A stretch of DNA of 64,000 bases. Source: Microbispora corallina (GTDB lineage: Bacteria; Actinomycetota; Actinomycetes; Streptosporangiales; Streptosporangiaceae). The notes beneath the pieces are model-generated. The model was given only the letters and a program-made list of their open reading frames with translations, did no database searches and was not told where the DNA came from. The DNA lies in the NCBI RefSeq assembly GCF_016863035.1, contig NZ_BOOC01000004.1:1-64000 (forward strand). The letters are read 5' to 3'. The position numbers were made by a program, and so were the translations under genes. How positions within the stretch are numbered: the first letter of the stretch is position 1; each line of letters starts with the position of its first letter. Below are positions 8,053 through 16,937 of this stretch, one piece after another.

Positions 8053-9633
8053 TCATTGTGCGCCCGACGCCCGCAGGACCCGGGTGCCGGCCGCGATCAG
8101 GGCGGTCGCGAGGATCCACCCGGCGGCGATCAGGCCGTTCGCCAGCCACTGCGTCCAGCCGACCGGTTCCCAGGCGGCCCGCTGCTCGAACACGCTGACC
8201 GGCACGAGCAGGTCGAGCGTGTAGGTGAACGCGTCGAAATGCCGCGACTCGTCCAGCCCGATCTGGTGGGGACGCCAGTGGGAGAAGACGCTCGTGCCCA
8301 CCGCCAGCAGCAGGGCCACCCACACCCCGGCCAGCCAGGGGCGGTAGCCGTACCCGACCAGGACGTCGAGCAGCCCTCCCCACAGCCGCCCGGGCAGGCG
8401 CAGCGTCCGCCGGCGGGCCCGCTGCTTGGCCAGCAGCACCCGCCGTCCCTCCGCGTCGTGCCCGATCCTGCGGTAGTACGCCGCGAGCTCCTCGTACGGC
8501 TGGGGCCGGTAGCCGTCGGGGTCGCGGCGCAGCCACGACAGCCGCTCGGCCACCGGGGCGGGCCCCCGCAGCGAGGCGTACGTCAGGCCGTTGAGGTGCA
8601 CGTGCCCGGGGTAGGCGCCGATCCGGTCGAACAGCACGCCGATCCGCGAGTAGCCGAGGTTCACCTCCCCCTCGATCGAGGACCACAGAAGGATCAGTTC
8701 CTCGACCCGCATGTGGCTCAGGTGCAGCGCGCGGTCGGGGGCCGACAGGACGGCCTCGTCGAACGACAGCACCCCCGAGATCCGTGCCCCCCGCAGGCGC
8801 ACCGTGCCGTGGGCGGTGAATCCGTCGCTGAACTCGGCGGCGGTCGCCTCCATGTGGTCCGCCTGGACGGCGTGGGTCCCCGCGGAGACGATCACCGCTC
8901 GCTGGAGGTGCACGCCGCTGTTGAAGCGGGCGCCCACCAGCCGGAGGCATCCGGTGGCGCGCAGGTCGCGCAGGAAGGCGCCGCCGTCCACCGTCAGCCC
9001 GCCCGCCCACATCGCGACCGGCCCGCGGCTGCGCGGCTCCCGCCAGTCGTCCGGGGCGTCCGGCCCTGAGGACGGCTGGGCGGGGTCTCCCGCCGGGTGC
9101 GGGTCGGGCCCCGGGCGCCAGGGTACGGACGTGGTGGGGTTCAGCTGCGCGTGGGTGAGCCGGAACTGCCCGGTGATGTGTGCGTTGTCCAGGTACAGGC
9201 CCGACCGGATCGTGGAGCCGTCGAGGTCGAGCAGACCGTCGACGGTGGCGCGGCGCGCCGCGAAGCTGAGGACGTCGCACCCCCTGAGGCGAACGCCCCG
9301 GGTGCGCGTGTCGTTGAGCGACACCACGCCGGACAGGTGGCAGTCGAGCAGGTGGATCTTGGCCTCGATCGTGGCGTCCGACAGGTTGAGGTCGCCGACG
9401 ATCCGCGCGCCGGCGAGGCGGACGCCCGCCACGCGCCCCGGCTCGTCGTCCCGCAGGCCCAGCAGGAGGGCGGCGATCACCTCGGCCCGCACGGTCCGGG
9501 CCCGGCCCCAGGACGCGCCCTGGGCCGGGTCGTCGCCCTCCTCGCGCAGGTCGACCCAGGCCCCGCTGGGGTAGGCCGCCCAGAGGCTCCGCTCGGCGGG
9601 GGTGAGCCAACGGAAAGGGCGTGATCTTCCCAC
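8053..9633 (-). CDS. pentapeptide/beta-helix-like protein with C-terminal membrane domain
   Basis: The product has 526 residues from a GTG at 9633. The N-terminal two thirds repeat short units such as GVRLAGARIVGDLNLSDATI, typical of right-handed quadrilateral beta-helix (pentapeptide-like) proteins. The last 110 residues contain two or three hydrophobic helices (LLDVLVGYGYRPWLAGVWVA, then WLANGLIAAGWILATALIAA). Homologues in streptomycetes are often labelled membrane-associated oxidoreductase, but I see no nucleotide-binding or redox motif, so that label is not supported here. It lies 45 bases downstream of the DUF5685 gene on the same strand and may share its transcript. Function unknown. 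Confidence 0.75.
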   Translation of the reverse strand: MGRSRPFRWLTPAERSLWAAYPSGAWVDLREEGDDPAQGASWGRARTVRAEVIAALLLGLRDDEPGRVAGVRLAGARIVGDLNLSDATIEAKIHLLDCHLSGVVSLNDTRTRGVRLRGCDVLSFAARRATVDGLLDLDGSTIRSGLYLDNAHITGQFRLTHAQLNPTTSVPWRPGPDPHPAGDPAQPSSGPDAPDDWREPRSRGPVAMWAGGLTVDGGAFLRDLRATGCLRLVGARFNSGVHLQRAVIVSAGTHAVQADHMEATAAEFSDGFTAHGTVRLRGARISGVLSFDEAVLSAPDRALHLSHMRVEELILLWSSIEGEVNLGYSRIGVLFDRIGAYPGHVHLNGLTYASLRGPAPVAERLSWLRRDPDGYRPQPYEELAAYYRRIGHDAEGRRVLLAKQRARRRTLRLPGRLWGGLLDVLVGYGYRPWLAGVWVALLLAVGTSVFSHWRPHQIGLDESRHFDAFTYTLDLLVPVSVFEQRAAWEPVGWTQWLANGLIAAGWILATALIAAGTRVLRASGAQ

Positions 9634-9678
9634 GGGGGGACCCTACCGCCGCCCCCGCCGCCGCCCGGCCGGAGGTCC

Positions 9679-10887
9679 TCAGCAGTCGCAGGAGCAGCAG
9701 TCGCAATCGCAGTCGCAGCAGCAGCCGTCGCAGTCGCACGAGCAGCACTCGAAGCACCCGGAGCAGTCCGCGCACCCCGAGCAGTCGCAGCCGTCGAGGC
9801 AGCACCGCTCGGTCCACGGCGACCGGCGCTCCGGGCTCCACGGCGGCCGGTAGACGCCGCAGGTCAGGAACGTGAGGCCGCCCGCCAGCACCTTCAGCGG
9901 AACCCCCGGCCCGTCGCCGCCCCCCGGCCCGTACGGATCCGGCTCGTACGGATCGGGCTCGTAGGGGCCGGGGCCGAACGGATCACGCGCGTGGGCGTCG
10001 TGGGAGGACGCCCGGCGCGGGCCGGAGCAGCGCCGCGCCCCGGGGAAGGCCCGGCGCACGGCCCTGCGGGTCTCGTCCCGCAGCAGCGACTCGACCAGGT
10101 GCCGGTCGTCCAGGTCCAGGTCCCGTACGGCCAGGGCGAGGCCGTGCGCCGAGTCCTCGCACAGGCGCCGGGCCTCCTCCACGGAGGCGCCGGTGGCGGC
10201 GAGCGGGTTGTAGGCGCCCCGCGCCCGGTCGTCGGCCAGGTCCTCCACCGCGTCGACGAGGTGCGCGATCCTGCCGAAGTGGCGCCCGGCCTCCCGCAGC
10301 GCCTCGGCGTTGCCGGGGCGGCCGGCCAGCACCGCCGTGTGCGCGAAGGCGGCGGCCACGGCCGACTCGGTGGGCTCGGTGAGCTCCAGGAGCGTCCGGC
10401 CGGGGGAGGCCTCCAGCAGGGCCTGGCGGCCGGCGGCCTCGGTCAGCGCCGTCGCGTCGAACCCGATCGACCGCGCGCCGCGCTCGGCCGCCGCGGCCCA
10501 CGAGGCGGCGAGGCCGCGGACGGGGGCGCCGGCGAACCGCCGCGCGGCGACGCCGTCCCCGTCGGCCGCGTGGTCGCGGATCTTCCCCGCGGCCAGCGCG
10601 AGCGACACCACGGCCGCGAGGCGGGCGCCCTCTGCCCGGGACGGGACCACCTCGGCCGGCCGCAGGCCGCGCAGCGCGCAGGGACCGGCCGTCCTCCGCT
10701 CGGGGGCCCCGGGGCGCTGCGCCTCGGTGAGCACGGACAGGATCAGGCCGTCGTAGTTGGTCGCGGCCCTGGCCGCCTGCCCGTGGCGGTCGCGCAGGGT
10801 CAGGCAGAGCCCGCACAGGTGGGCCCGCCAGGCCCGGGCCACCGAGGGGCAGGAGTGGTGGGCACACGGCCGGAGGATCCCGAACAC
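9679..10887 (-). CDS. DUF5685-type protein with extreme Cys/Asp-rich tail
   Basis: The 402-residue protein begins MFGILRPCAHHSC and continues HLCGLCLTLRDRHGQAAR; the clustered Cys/His suggest a bound metal. The body is a helical domain of about 290 residues with conserved-looking acidic stretches (HLVDAVEDLADDRARGAYNP) recalling prenyltransferase-like folds, though I would not claim that activity. A Pro/Tyr/Gly-rich spacer (PDPYEPDPYGPG) leads to a 41-residue tail with 20 Cys, mostly as CDC, CCC and CSC. The tail could bind metals or be heavily disulfide-linked. I recognise the family as DUF5685, function unknown. Start is GTG 10887, with no strong ribosome site visible. Confidence 0.75.
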   Translation of the reverse strand: MFGILRPCAHHSCPSVARAWRAHLCGLCLTLRDRHGQAARAATNYDGLILSVLTEAQRPGAPERRTAGPCALRGLRPAEVVPSRAEGARLAAVVSLALAAGKIRDHAADGDGVAARRFAGAPVRGLAASWAAAAERGARSIGFDATALTEAAGRQALLEASPGRTLLELTEPTESAVAAAFAHTAVLAGRPGNAEALREAGRHFGRIAHLVDAVEDLADDRARGAYNPLAATGASVEEARRLCEDSAHGLALAVRDLDLDDRHLVESLLRDETRRAVRRAFPGARRCSGPRRASSHDAHARDPFGPGPYEPDPYEPDPYGPGGGDGPGVPLKVLAGGLTFLTCGVYRPPWSPERRSPWTERCCLDGCDCSGCADCSGCFECCSCDCDGCCCDCDCDCCSCDC

Positions 10888-10997
10888 CGCGCCGTCCTTG
10901 GGGGTCGTACGAACGGGATCATCCCGGTTCGCGGCGATTATGCCATCAGCCGAGGGCCCGGTTCGCCGCCCGGCACGGCCGTCTGGACAATCGAGGG

Positions 10998-11762
10998 GTG
11001 AATGTTACCGGTGAGTTCGCGCTCGTGATCGACGATCACGTCGCCACGCTGACCCTGAACCGTCCCGAGAAGCGCAACGCCCTCACGGCGGCCATGTGGC
11101 GGGCGCTGCCGGACATCCTGGCGGGGCTCGCCGCCGACCCCGCCGTACGGGTCCTGGTTCTCACCGGAGCCGGCGGGACTTTCTCCGCCGGTGCCGATAT
11201 TTCAGAAATTGAGGGGCTTAGTGAGAACGGTGATGACACCGGACTCACGGTCGCCGCGGAGCAGGCCCTGATCGGCTTTCCGAAACCCGTCATCGCGGCC
11301 GTCTAGGGCTACTGCGTGGGCGGCGGCTGCCAGCTCGCCCTCGCCTGCGATCTCCGTCTCGCGTCGTCCGGCGCCCGCTTCGGGATCAATCCGGCGAAGC
11401 TCGGCATCGTCTACCCGATCAGCTCCACGCGGCGGCTCGCCGCGCTCGTCGGCCCGGCCGCGGCGAAGTTGCTGATCTTCTCCGCTGAGCTCGTCGACGC
11501 AGGTCAGGCCCTCCGCGTCGGCCTCGTGGACGAGGTGCTCGCGCCCGAGGAACTGCACCCGCGGGTGTACGGCCTGGCCGCCGCCATCGCCTCCCGGTCC
11601 CGGCTGACCCTCGCCGCCGCGAAGGAGATCGTCGACGGCCGCGCGGACGAGGCGGCCTTCCTCGCCTGGCAGCGCGAGGCCCGGCTCAGCGGCGAAATGG
11701 CCGAAGGTGTGGCGGCTTTCCGGGAGGGGCGTTCCCCTCGATTCTCTTGGCATGCAAAATAG
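10998..11762 (+). pseudogene. enoyl-CoA hydratase/isomerase interrupted by an in-frame amber codon
   Basis: Read through the stop, this is a full-length, 254-position crotonase: LTLNRPEKRNALT, the oxyanion segment FSAGADISEI, then GYCVGGGCQLALACDLRLAS and FGINPAKLGIVYP. A TAG at 11304-11306 interrupts it between PKPVIAAV and GYCVGGG. At this position family members carry an ordinary residue; CAG, AAG or GAG to TAG is a single change. Both halves keep the same frame and show no other damage, so the lesion is recent, is suppressed, or is a sequencing error. No ribosome site precedes the second half (first possible start GTG 11316). If intact it would hydrate 2-enoyl-CoA in fatty acid or branched-chain breakdown. 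The upstream start is GTG 10998, divergent from the DUF5685 gene. Confidence 0.85.
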
Positions 11763-11806
11763 GCATAAACGGGACTCGCAGTGGTAATGACCCTGTGAGG
11801 TGTGAC

Positions 11807-12397
11807 ATGTCGCAGAATCCATTCGCCAGGCTCGCGCGATGGCTGGGCCTCGACAGGAATCCGCTTCGGCGCCGGTGCGACCGGGTCGAGGCGGCCGTCC
11901 GGCTGTCCGCAGTCCTGGGCGTCCTCGCGGCCGTCGTGCTCGGCATCATGCTCGGACTGCGCGAGTACGGCCTCGGGCTCAAGGAGGAGGCCCGGCAGGC
12001 CCAGACCCGTCACCCGGTGAACGCGACGCTGGTCGAGGACGTCACCACGCCCCGCCTGTCGGCGGCCGGAGCGGCGGTCGGGCACGCGCAGGCCCACTGG
12101 ACCGCGCCGGACGGCACGGTGAGGTCGGGGACGATCGACGCCTCGCCGAGCAAGCACGCGGGCGACGTCGTCGCCATCTGGACCGACCGGCACGGGACCG
12201 TCACGCCGCGGCCGCAGGACAGGGAGACGACCGTCGTCGCGGCCCTGACCGTGGGCACGGGGGTTCCGCTGGCCGCGTCGGCGTTCCTCGCGATGGTGGT
12301 GCTCAGCACCCGCGCCGTCAACCAGCGCCGGGCCCGCCGGGTGTGGGAGGCCCAGTGGACGGTGGTCGAGCCGATGTGGCGGATCAACGGCCGCTGA
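11807..12397 (+). CDS. Rv1733c-like membrane protein
   Basis: The 196-residue protein has two membrane segments, about 28-48 (LSAVLGVLAAVVLGIMLGL) and about 146-168 (TVGTGVPLAASAFLAMVVLS). Between them is a roughly 95-residue domain presumably facing outward (VNATLVEDV, AHWTAPDGTVRSGTI, VAIWTDRHG). This plan, with the Arg-rich N-terminus and the C-terminal RARRVWEAQWTVVEP, matches the Rv1733c family of actinobacteria, whose function is unknown. The start ATG 11807 follows TGTGAGGTGTGAC. The gene converges on glgC, with a shared hairpin over both stop codons. Confidence 0.8.
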   Translation: MSQNPFARLARWLGLDRNPLRRRCDRVEAAVRLSAVLGVLAAVVLGIMLGLREYGLGLKEEARQAQTRHPVNATLVEDVTTPRLSAAGAAVGHAQAHWTAPDGTVRSGTIDASPSKHAGDVVAIWTDRHGTVTPRPQDRETTVVAALTVGTGVPLAASAFLAMVVLSTRAVNQRRARRVWEAQWTVVEPMWRINGR

Positions 12398-12428
12398 CCC
12401 CGGGCCGCGAGGCCCGGGACGGGGTCAG
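12394..12428. terminator. bidirectional terminator between Rv1733c-like gene and glgC
   Basis: CTGACCCC (12394-12401) pairs with GGGGTCAG (12421-12428), and inside it GGGCC (12402-12406) pairs with GGCCC (12411-12415). The outer arms include the stop codons of both convergent genes, so one hairpin can end both transcripts. Confidence 0.65.
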
Positions 12429-13651
12429 CGCTCGATGATCTCGTTCTTGCCGATCACCACCACGCCGCTGCGGGTGACCGCGAAGCGCTGACGGTCGTAC
12501 TCGAGGTCGAACCCGATGCGGGCGCCGTCCGGGATCACGACGTTCTTGTCGATGATCGCGCGCCGTACGATCGCGCCCCTGCCGACCTTGACGCAGCCCA
12601 TCAGCACCGAGTCCTCGACGTGGGAGTGCGAGTGCAGCACCACGCCGGGGGACAGGATCGAGCGCAGGGCCGTCCCGCCGGAGACGATCACGCCGGGCGA
12701 CACCAGCGACTCCAGGGCCTGGCCGACCCGGTCGCCGTCGTTGTGCACGAACTTGGCCGGCGGCAGCGGGTCGTTCCCGGTGTAGATCGGCCACCGGTCG
12801 TTGTACAGGTTGAAGACCGGGTGGACCGAGATGAGGTCCATGTTGGCCTCGTAGTAGGCGTCGAGGGTTCCGACGTCCCGCCAGTAGCCGCGGTCGCGCT
12901 CGGTCGAGCCGGGCACCACGTTGTGCGCGAAGTCGTACACCTCGGCGCCGCCGCTCTTCACGAACATCGGGATGATGTTGCCGCCGAGGTCGTGCTTGCT
13001 GCCGGGGTCGAGGGCGTCCTCGCGCAGCGCCTCGATCAGGGTCTGCGTCTTGAAGACGTAGTTGCCCATCGAGGCGAAGATCTGGTCGGGGGCGTCGGCC
13101 AGGCCCACCGCGTCCTTCGGCTTCTCGCGGAAGGCCACGATCCGCCGGCCGGCCGGGTCGGTCTCGATCACGCCGAACTGGTCGGCCAGTTCGAGCGGCT
13201 GCCGGATCGCCGCCACCGTGACGTCGGCCCCGGAGTCGATGTGCTGGTCCACCATCTGCCGCGGGTCCATGCGGTAGATGTGGTCCGCGCCGAAGACGAT
13301 CACATGGTCCGGCAGCTCGTCGTAGATCAGGTTGAGGTTCTGGAACAGCGCGTCCGCCGACCCGGAGAACCAGTGCGGCCCGAGCCGCTGCTGGGCGGGG
13401 ACGGGCGTGACGTAGTTGCCGAGCATGGACGACAGCCGCCAGGTGCGGGAGATGTGCCGGTCGAGGCTGTGGTTCTTGTACTGCGTCAGCACGACGATCT
13501 GCAGGTAGTTGGCGTTCGCCAGGTTGGACAGAACGAAGTCGATGAGCCGGTAGATGCCCCCGAACGGGACGGCGGGCTTGGCCCGGTCCGCGGTCAGCGG
13601 CATGAGCCGCTTCCCCTCACCACCTGCGAGCACGATCGCCAGGACCTTCAT
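12425..13651 (-). CDS. glgC: glucose-1-phosphate adenylyltransferase
   Basis: The 408-residue enzyme makes ADP-glucose from glucose 1-phosphate and ATP, the first committed step of bacterial glycogen (or maltosyl donor) synthesis. The N-terminal nucleotide loop [20 protein letters not shown] is intact, as are [26 protein letters not shown] and the C-terminal left-handed beta-helix ([22 protein letters not shown]). I place the start at ATG 13651 because [11 protein letters not shown] is the family's usual N-terminus. It is divergent from glgM, with 94 bases between the two starts, an arrangement also found in mycobacteria, so the two are probably co-regulated. Confidence 0.94.
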   Translation of the reverse strand: MKVLAIVLAGGEGKRLMPLTADRAKPAVPFGGIYRLIDFVLSNLANANYLQIVVLTQYKNHSLDRHISRTWRLSSMLGNYVTPVPAQQRLGPHWFSGSADALFQNLNLIYDELPDHVIVFGADHIYRMDPRQMVDQHIDSGADVTVAAIRQPLELADQFGVIETDPAGRRIVAFREKPKDAVGLADAPDQIFASMGNYVFKTQTLIEALREDALDPGSKHDLGGNIIPMFVKSGGAEVYDFAHNVVPGSTERDRGYWRDVGTLDAYYEANMDLISVHPVFNLYNDRWPIYTGNDPLPPAKFVHNDGDRVGQALESLVSPGVIVSGGTALRSILSPGVVLHSHSHVEDSVLMGCVKVGRGAIVRRAIIDKNVVIPDGARIGFDLEYDRQRFAVTRSGVVVIGKNEIIER

Positions 13652-13745
13652 AGGCAGGACCTTAACCTGCCAAACCGCTAACAAACACCCGTGACACCGC
13701 CAAACAGGACCCGCGTGTCCCGTGAGATGACTCTAAGCTCCTCAT

Positions 13746-14927
13746 ATGCGCGTCGATCTGCTCAGTCGTGAGTATCCGCCGGAGGTGTACGGCGGCGCCG
13801 GAGTCCATGTGGAGTACCTCGCACGGGAGCTGCGCGGGCTGGCCGACGTGCGGGTCCGGTGCTTCGGCGGCCCGCGTGAGGAGCCCGGGGTGTCGGCCTA
13901 CCGCGTCCCCGGCGGCCTGGCCGACGCCAACGCGGCGCTCCAGGTGCTGGGCGTCGACCTGGAGATGGCGGCCGGGTGCGAGGGCGCCGACGTCGTGCAC
14001 AGCCACACCTGGTACGCCAACTTTGCCGGCCACGTGGCCAAGATGCTGTACGGCGTGCCGCACGTCATGACCACGCACAGCCTGGAGCCCCTGCGGCCGT
14101 GGAAGGCCGAGCAGCTCGGCGGCGGCTACACGCTCTCGTCCTGGGCCGAGCGGACCGCCCTCCAGTCGGCCGACGCCGTCATCGCGGTGTCCGAGGGGAT
14201 GCGGCGCGACGTGCTCACGGCCTACCCCGAGGTCTCCCCAGACCGGGTCCGGGTGATCCACAACGGCATCGACACCGGGGAGTACGCCCCCTCGCACGGC
14301 ACGGAGGCCCTGAAGCGGCACGGCATCGACCCGGCCCGCCCGTACGTGGTCTTCGTCGGCCGCATCACCCGGCAGAAGGGCCTGGTGCACCTCCTCCACG
14401 CGGCCCGGTCGTTCGACCCGGGCGCCCAGCTCGTGCTCTGCGCCGGCGCGCCGGACACCCCCGAGATCGCCGCGGAGGTGACCGCGCTCGTCCGGGAGCT
14501 GTCCGCGAGCCGGGAGGGGGTCGTCTGGATCTCGGAGATGCTGCCGAGGCCCGAGGTGATCCAGATCCTCACCCACGCCACCGTCTTCGTGTGCCCGTCG
14601 GTGTACGAGCCCATGGGCATCGTCAACCTGGAGGCCATGGCCTGCGAGACCGCCGTCGTGGCCACCGCGACCGGCGGCATCCCGGAGGTGGTCGCCGACG
14701 GCTCGACCGGCCTGCTCGTCCCGATCGACCAGGGCCCGGACGGCGAGCCGCACGACCCGGAGGCCTTCGCGGCCGCGCTGGCCGAGCGGGTCGGGACGGT
14801 GCTCGCCGACCCCGGCCTCGCCGCCGCCATGGGGAAGGCCGGGCGCCGGCGGGCGATCGACCACTTCTCCTGGCAGCGGATCGCCGAGCGCACCCACGAG
14901 CTCTACGCGAGCCTGACGCGCGGCTGA
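13746..14927 (+). CDS. glgM: GT4 glycogen synthase / alpha-maltose-1-phosphate synthase
   Basis: The 393-residue glycosyltransferase starts MRVDLLSREYPPEVYGGAGV, with the glycine loop for nucleotide-sugar binding. It carries VHSHTWYANFAGH and the GT4 signature FVCPSVYEPMGIVNLEAMAC with the E-x7-E arrangement. Its closest known type is the actinobacterial GlgA now called GlgM, which joins ADP-glucose and glucose 1-phosphate to maltose 1-phosphate for the GlgE route. Classic GlgA activity cannot be excluded from sequence. Divergent glgC supplies its donor. A TAAGCT hexamer six bases before the ATG and no ribosome site suggest a leaderless message. Confidence 0.9.
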   Translation: MRVDLLSREYPPEVYGGAGVHVEYLARELRGLADVRVRCFGGPREEPGVSAYRVPGGLADANAALQVLGVDLEMAAGCEGADVVHSHTWYANFAGHVAKMLYGVPHVMTTHSLEPLRPWKAEQLGGGYTLSSWAERTALQSADAVIAVSEGMRRDVLTAYPEVSPDRVRVIHNGIDTGEYAPSHGTEALKRHGIDPARPYVVFVGRITRQKGLVHLLHAARSFDPGAQLVLCAGAPDTPEIAAEVTALVRELSASREGVVWISEMLPRPEVIQILTHATVFVCPSVYEPMGIVNLEAMACETAVVATATGGIPEVVADGSTGLLVPIDQGPDGEPHDPEAFAAALAERVGTVLADPGLAAAMGKAGRRRAIDHFSWQRIAERTHELYASLTRG

Positions 14928-14957
14928 TCCCCGATCCCGGGCCGGCGGCGGGGTCAG
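14924..14957. terminator. bidirectional hairpin between glgM and alcohol dehydrogenase
   Basis: CTGATCCCC (14924-14932) can pair with GGGGTCAG (14950-14957) with one bulged T. As at the glgC end, the arms include the stop codons of the two convergent genes. Confidence 0.5.
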
Positions 14958-16087
14958 GCGGGGCCGCGCGGCGGGCGCCCGGGCGCGATCATGGTGATCC
15001 CCGGCGCCGCCGGAGCCGCGCCCATGGCGGCGAGCGCCGCGGGGACGTCCTCCAGGCCGACCGTCCGCGTGACGAGCAGATCGGGGCGCAGCGTCCCGGC
15101 GGCGATCATCTCCAGCATCGCCGTGTACGCGTGGGCGGCCATGCCGTGGCTGCCCACGATCTCCAGTTCGTGCGCGATCACCCGTCCCATCGGCAGCGGC
15201 GTGTCGCCCGGGAGCAGGCCCACCTGGACGTGCCGGCCCCGCCTGCGCAGGCCGCCGACGGACGCGGCGCAGGTGGCCGCGCTCCCCAGCGCGTCGATCG
15301 AGACATGCGCCCCGCCGCCTGTCGCCTCCCGCACGGCCTCGGCCACGTCCGCGCCGCCGGAAGGGTGGCGCGCCGCCCCCGCGACGTCCCCCTCGCCTGA
15401 CCCGTGCCGCACCGCCTCGTCCGCGCCGCCGGACGCGGCCCGCACCTGGACGGCGGCGCCGAGGCGGGCGGCCATGTCGAGCGCGGCGGGGGAGACGTCC
15501 ACGGCCACGACCCGGGCGCCCGCGGCCACCCCGATCATCACGGCCGACAGTCCCACGCCGCCGCAGCCGTGCACGGCCAGCCAGTCGCCGGGGCGCACCC
15601 GGCCCTGCGCGACCACGGCGCGGAAGGCGGTCGCGAACCGGCAGCCGAGGCTCGCCGCGGCCGGGAATCCCATGCCGTCCGGGAGCCCCACCAGGTTCAC
15701 GTCGGCGTGGTCGATCGCCACCTGTTCGGCGAACGACCCCCAGTGCGTGAACCCGGGCTGCGTCTGCCGCTCGCAGACCTGCTGGTTGCCCGTGACGCAC
15801 TCACGGCAGCGCCCGCAGGCGGAGACGAACGGCGTCATCACCCGGTCGCCGGGGCGCCAGCCGGTCACCTCCGGCCCCACCGCCTCCACCACGCCGGACA
15901 GCTCGTGCCCGGGCACGTGGGGGAACGCCGTGATGTCAGGATCGTGGCCCATCCAGCCGTGCCAGTCGCTGCGGCACAGGCCGGTGGCCTCGACCCTGAT
16001 CACCGCGCCCGCCGGCGGGACGGCCGGATCCGCCACCTCCCGCACCTGGGGCTCCGCCCCGAACGCCTCGTACACCACAGCACGCAC
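14954..16087 (-). CDS. zinc-dependent alcohol dehydrogenase family protein
   Basis: The 377-residue medium-chain dehydrogenase has the catalytic-zinc signature ([14 protein letters not shown], then [12 protein letters not shown]) and the structural-zinc cluster [15 protein letters not shown]. It has a Rossmann fold ([20 protein letters not shown]). The substrate is unknown; an NAD(P)-linked alcohol or aldehyde role is inferred. Between the Rossmann core and [12 protein letters not shown] there is a stretch longer than I expect for the family. It is a roughly 24-residue in-frame duplication, with SGGADEAV and [10 protein letters not shown] 24 residues apart. The start is GTG 16087 behind GGGAGG. 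It stands alone, convergent with glgM and divergent from the YfiH-type gene. Confidence 0.88.
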   Translation of the reverse strand: MRAVVYEAFGAEPQVREVADPAVPPAGAVIRVEATGLCRSDWHGWMGHDPDITAFPHVPGHELSGVVEAVGPEVTGWRPGDRVMTPFVSACGRCRECVTGNQQVCERQTQPGFTHWGSFAEQVAIDHADVNLVGLPDGMGFPAAASLGCRFATAFRAVVAQGRVRPGDWLAVHGCGGVGLSAVMIGVAAGARVVAVDVSPAALDMAARLGAAVQVRAASGGADEAVRHGSGEGDVAGAARHPSGGADVAEAVREATGGGAHVSIDALGSAATCAASVGGLRRRGRHVQVGLLPGDTPLPMGRVIAHELEIVGSHGMAAHAYTAMLEMIAAGTLRPDLLVTRTVGLEDVPAALAAMGAAPAAPGITMIAPGRPPRGPA

Positions 16088-16179
16088 CCGTACGCCTCCC
16101 TCGGTCCGGGCACCAACCTAGAACCTGCGCGGGCGGGCTTCGGCGGGGAGGCCGGGGCGGGCTTCAGTAGGCTGGGCTG

Positions 16180-16890
16180 GTGATTGCGATCGACCGCGTC
16201 CGCATGGCCTTCACCGACCGGCACGGCGGCGTGAGCGCCGAGCCGTACGGCACCCGCAACCTGGGCGGCGGGGTCGGGGACGACCCGGCGGCGGTCGCGG
16301 AGAACCGGGCGAAGACGGCGGCCGAGCTCGGTCTCGACCGCGTCGTGTTCATGCGCCAGGTCCACGGCGCGGACGTCGCCTACGTGACCGAGCCCTTCGA
16401 AGGGGAGCCGCCCGCCCTCGACGGCGTGCTCACCGACCGGCCCGGGCTGGGGCTCGCGGTCCTGGTGGCCGACTGCGCCCCCGTTCTGGTGGCCGACCCC
16501 GTCGCCGGGCTGGTCGGCGGGGCCCACTCCGGACGACCGGGCACGGAGGCGGGGGTCGCGACGGCGCTGGTGGAGGCGATGGCGGCCCGGGGGGCGGAGC
16601 CGTCCCGGATGGTGGCGGCGATCGGCCCGGCCGCGTGCGGGCTCTGCTACGAGGTCCCGGCCGACCTGCGGGACCGGGTGGCGGCCCGGGTTCCCGAGAC
16701 CCGCTCCACGACGCGGCGCGGCACGCCGGCGCTCGACATCAGGGCCGGCATCGAGGCCCAGCTGCGGCGGGCCGGGGTCGCCGACGTCCGGCACGACGCC
16801 CGCTGCACGATCGAGACATCCGGCCTGTACTCGTACCGGCGGGAGGGGCGCACCGGTCGCTTCGCCGGGTACGTCTGGCTCCTGCCGTGA
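16180..16890 (+). CDS. YfiH/laccase-domain polyphenol oxidase family protein
   Basis: The 236-residue protein belongs to the YfiH (DUF152) family, whose members act on purine nucleosides or, by some reports, as multicopper-like oxidases. The metal-site residues are present: QVHGAD (about residue 62), AHSGR (about 110) and CGLCYEV (about 150). Start GTG 16180 has only a weak ribosome site. In many actinomycetes this gene lies next to ftsZ; here it stands between a dehydrogenase and an antiporter with no division genes near, so it may be a second copy. The length is normal. Confidence 0.85.
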   Translation: MIAIDRVRMAFTDRHGGVSAEPYGTRNLGGGVGDDPAAVAENRAKTAAELGLDRVVFMRQVHGADVAYVTEPFEGEPPALDGVLTDRPGLGLAVLVADCAPVLVADPVAGLVGGAHSGRPGTEAGVATALVEAMAARGAEPSRMVAAIGPAACGLCYEVPADLRDRVAARVPETRSTTRRGTPALDIRAGIEAQLRRAGVADVRHDARCTIETSGLYSYRREGRTGRFAGYVWLLP

Positions 16891-16937
16891 CCGCCCTTCG
16901 TCGCGCCTGAGCCGTCCGGGCCCTACGATCGGGCGCC

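Noticed and set aside
9622-9853. Plus-strand frame rich in Gln/Ser opposite the Cys-rich tail
   Set aside because: It is the shadow of the CDC/CSC codons on the other strand and has no start context.
11304-11306. TAG as a coded amino acid (pyrrolysine)
   Set aside because: Crotonases have no pyrrolysine and no pyl genes are in the window; a nonsense mutation or sequence error is simpler.
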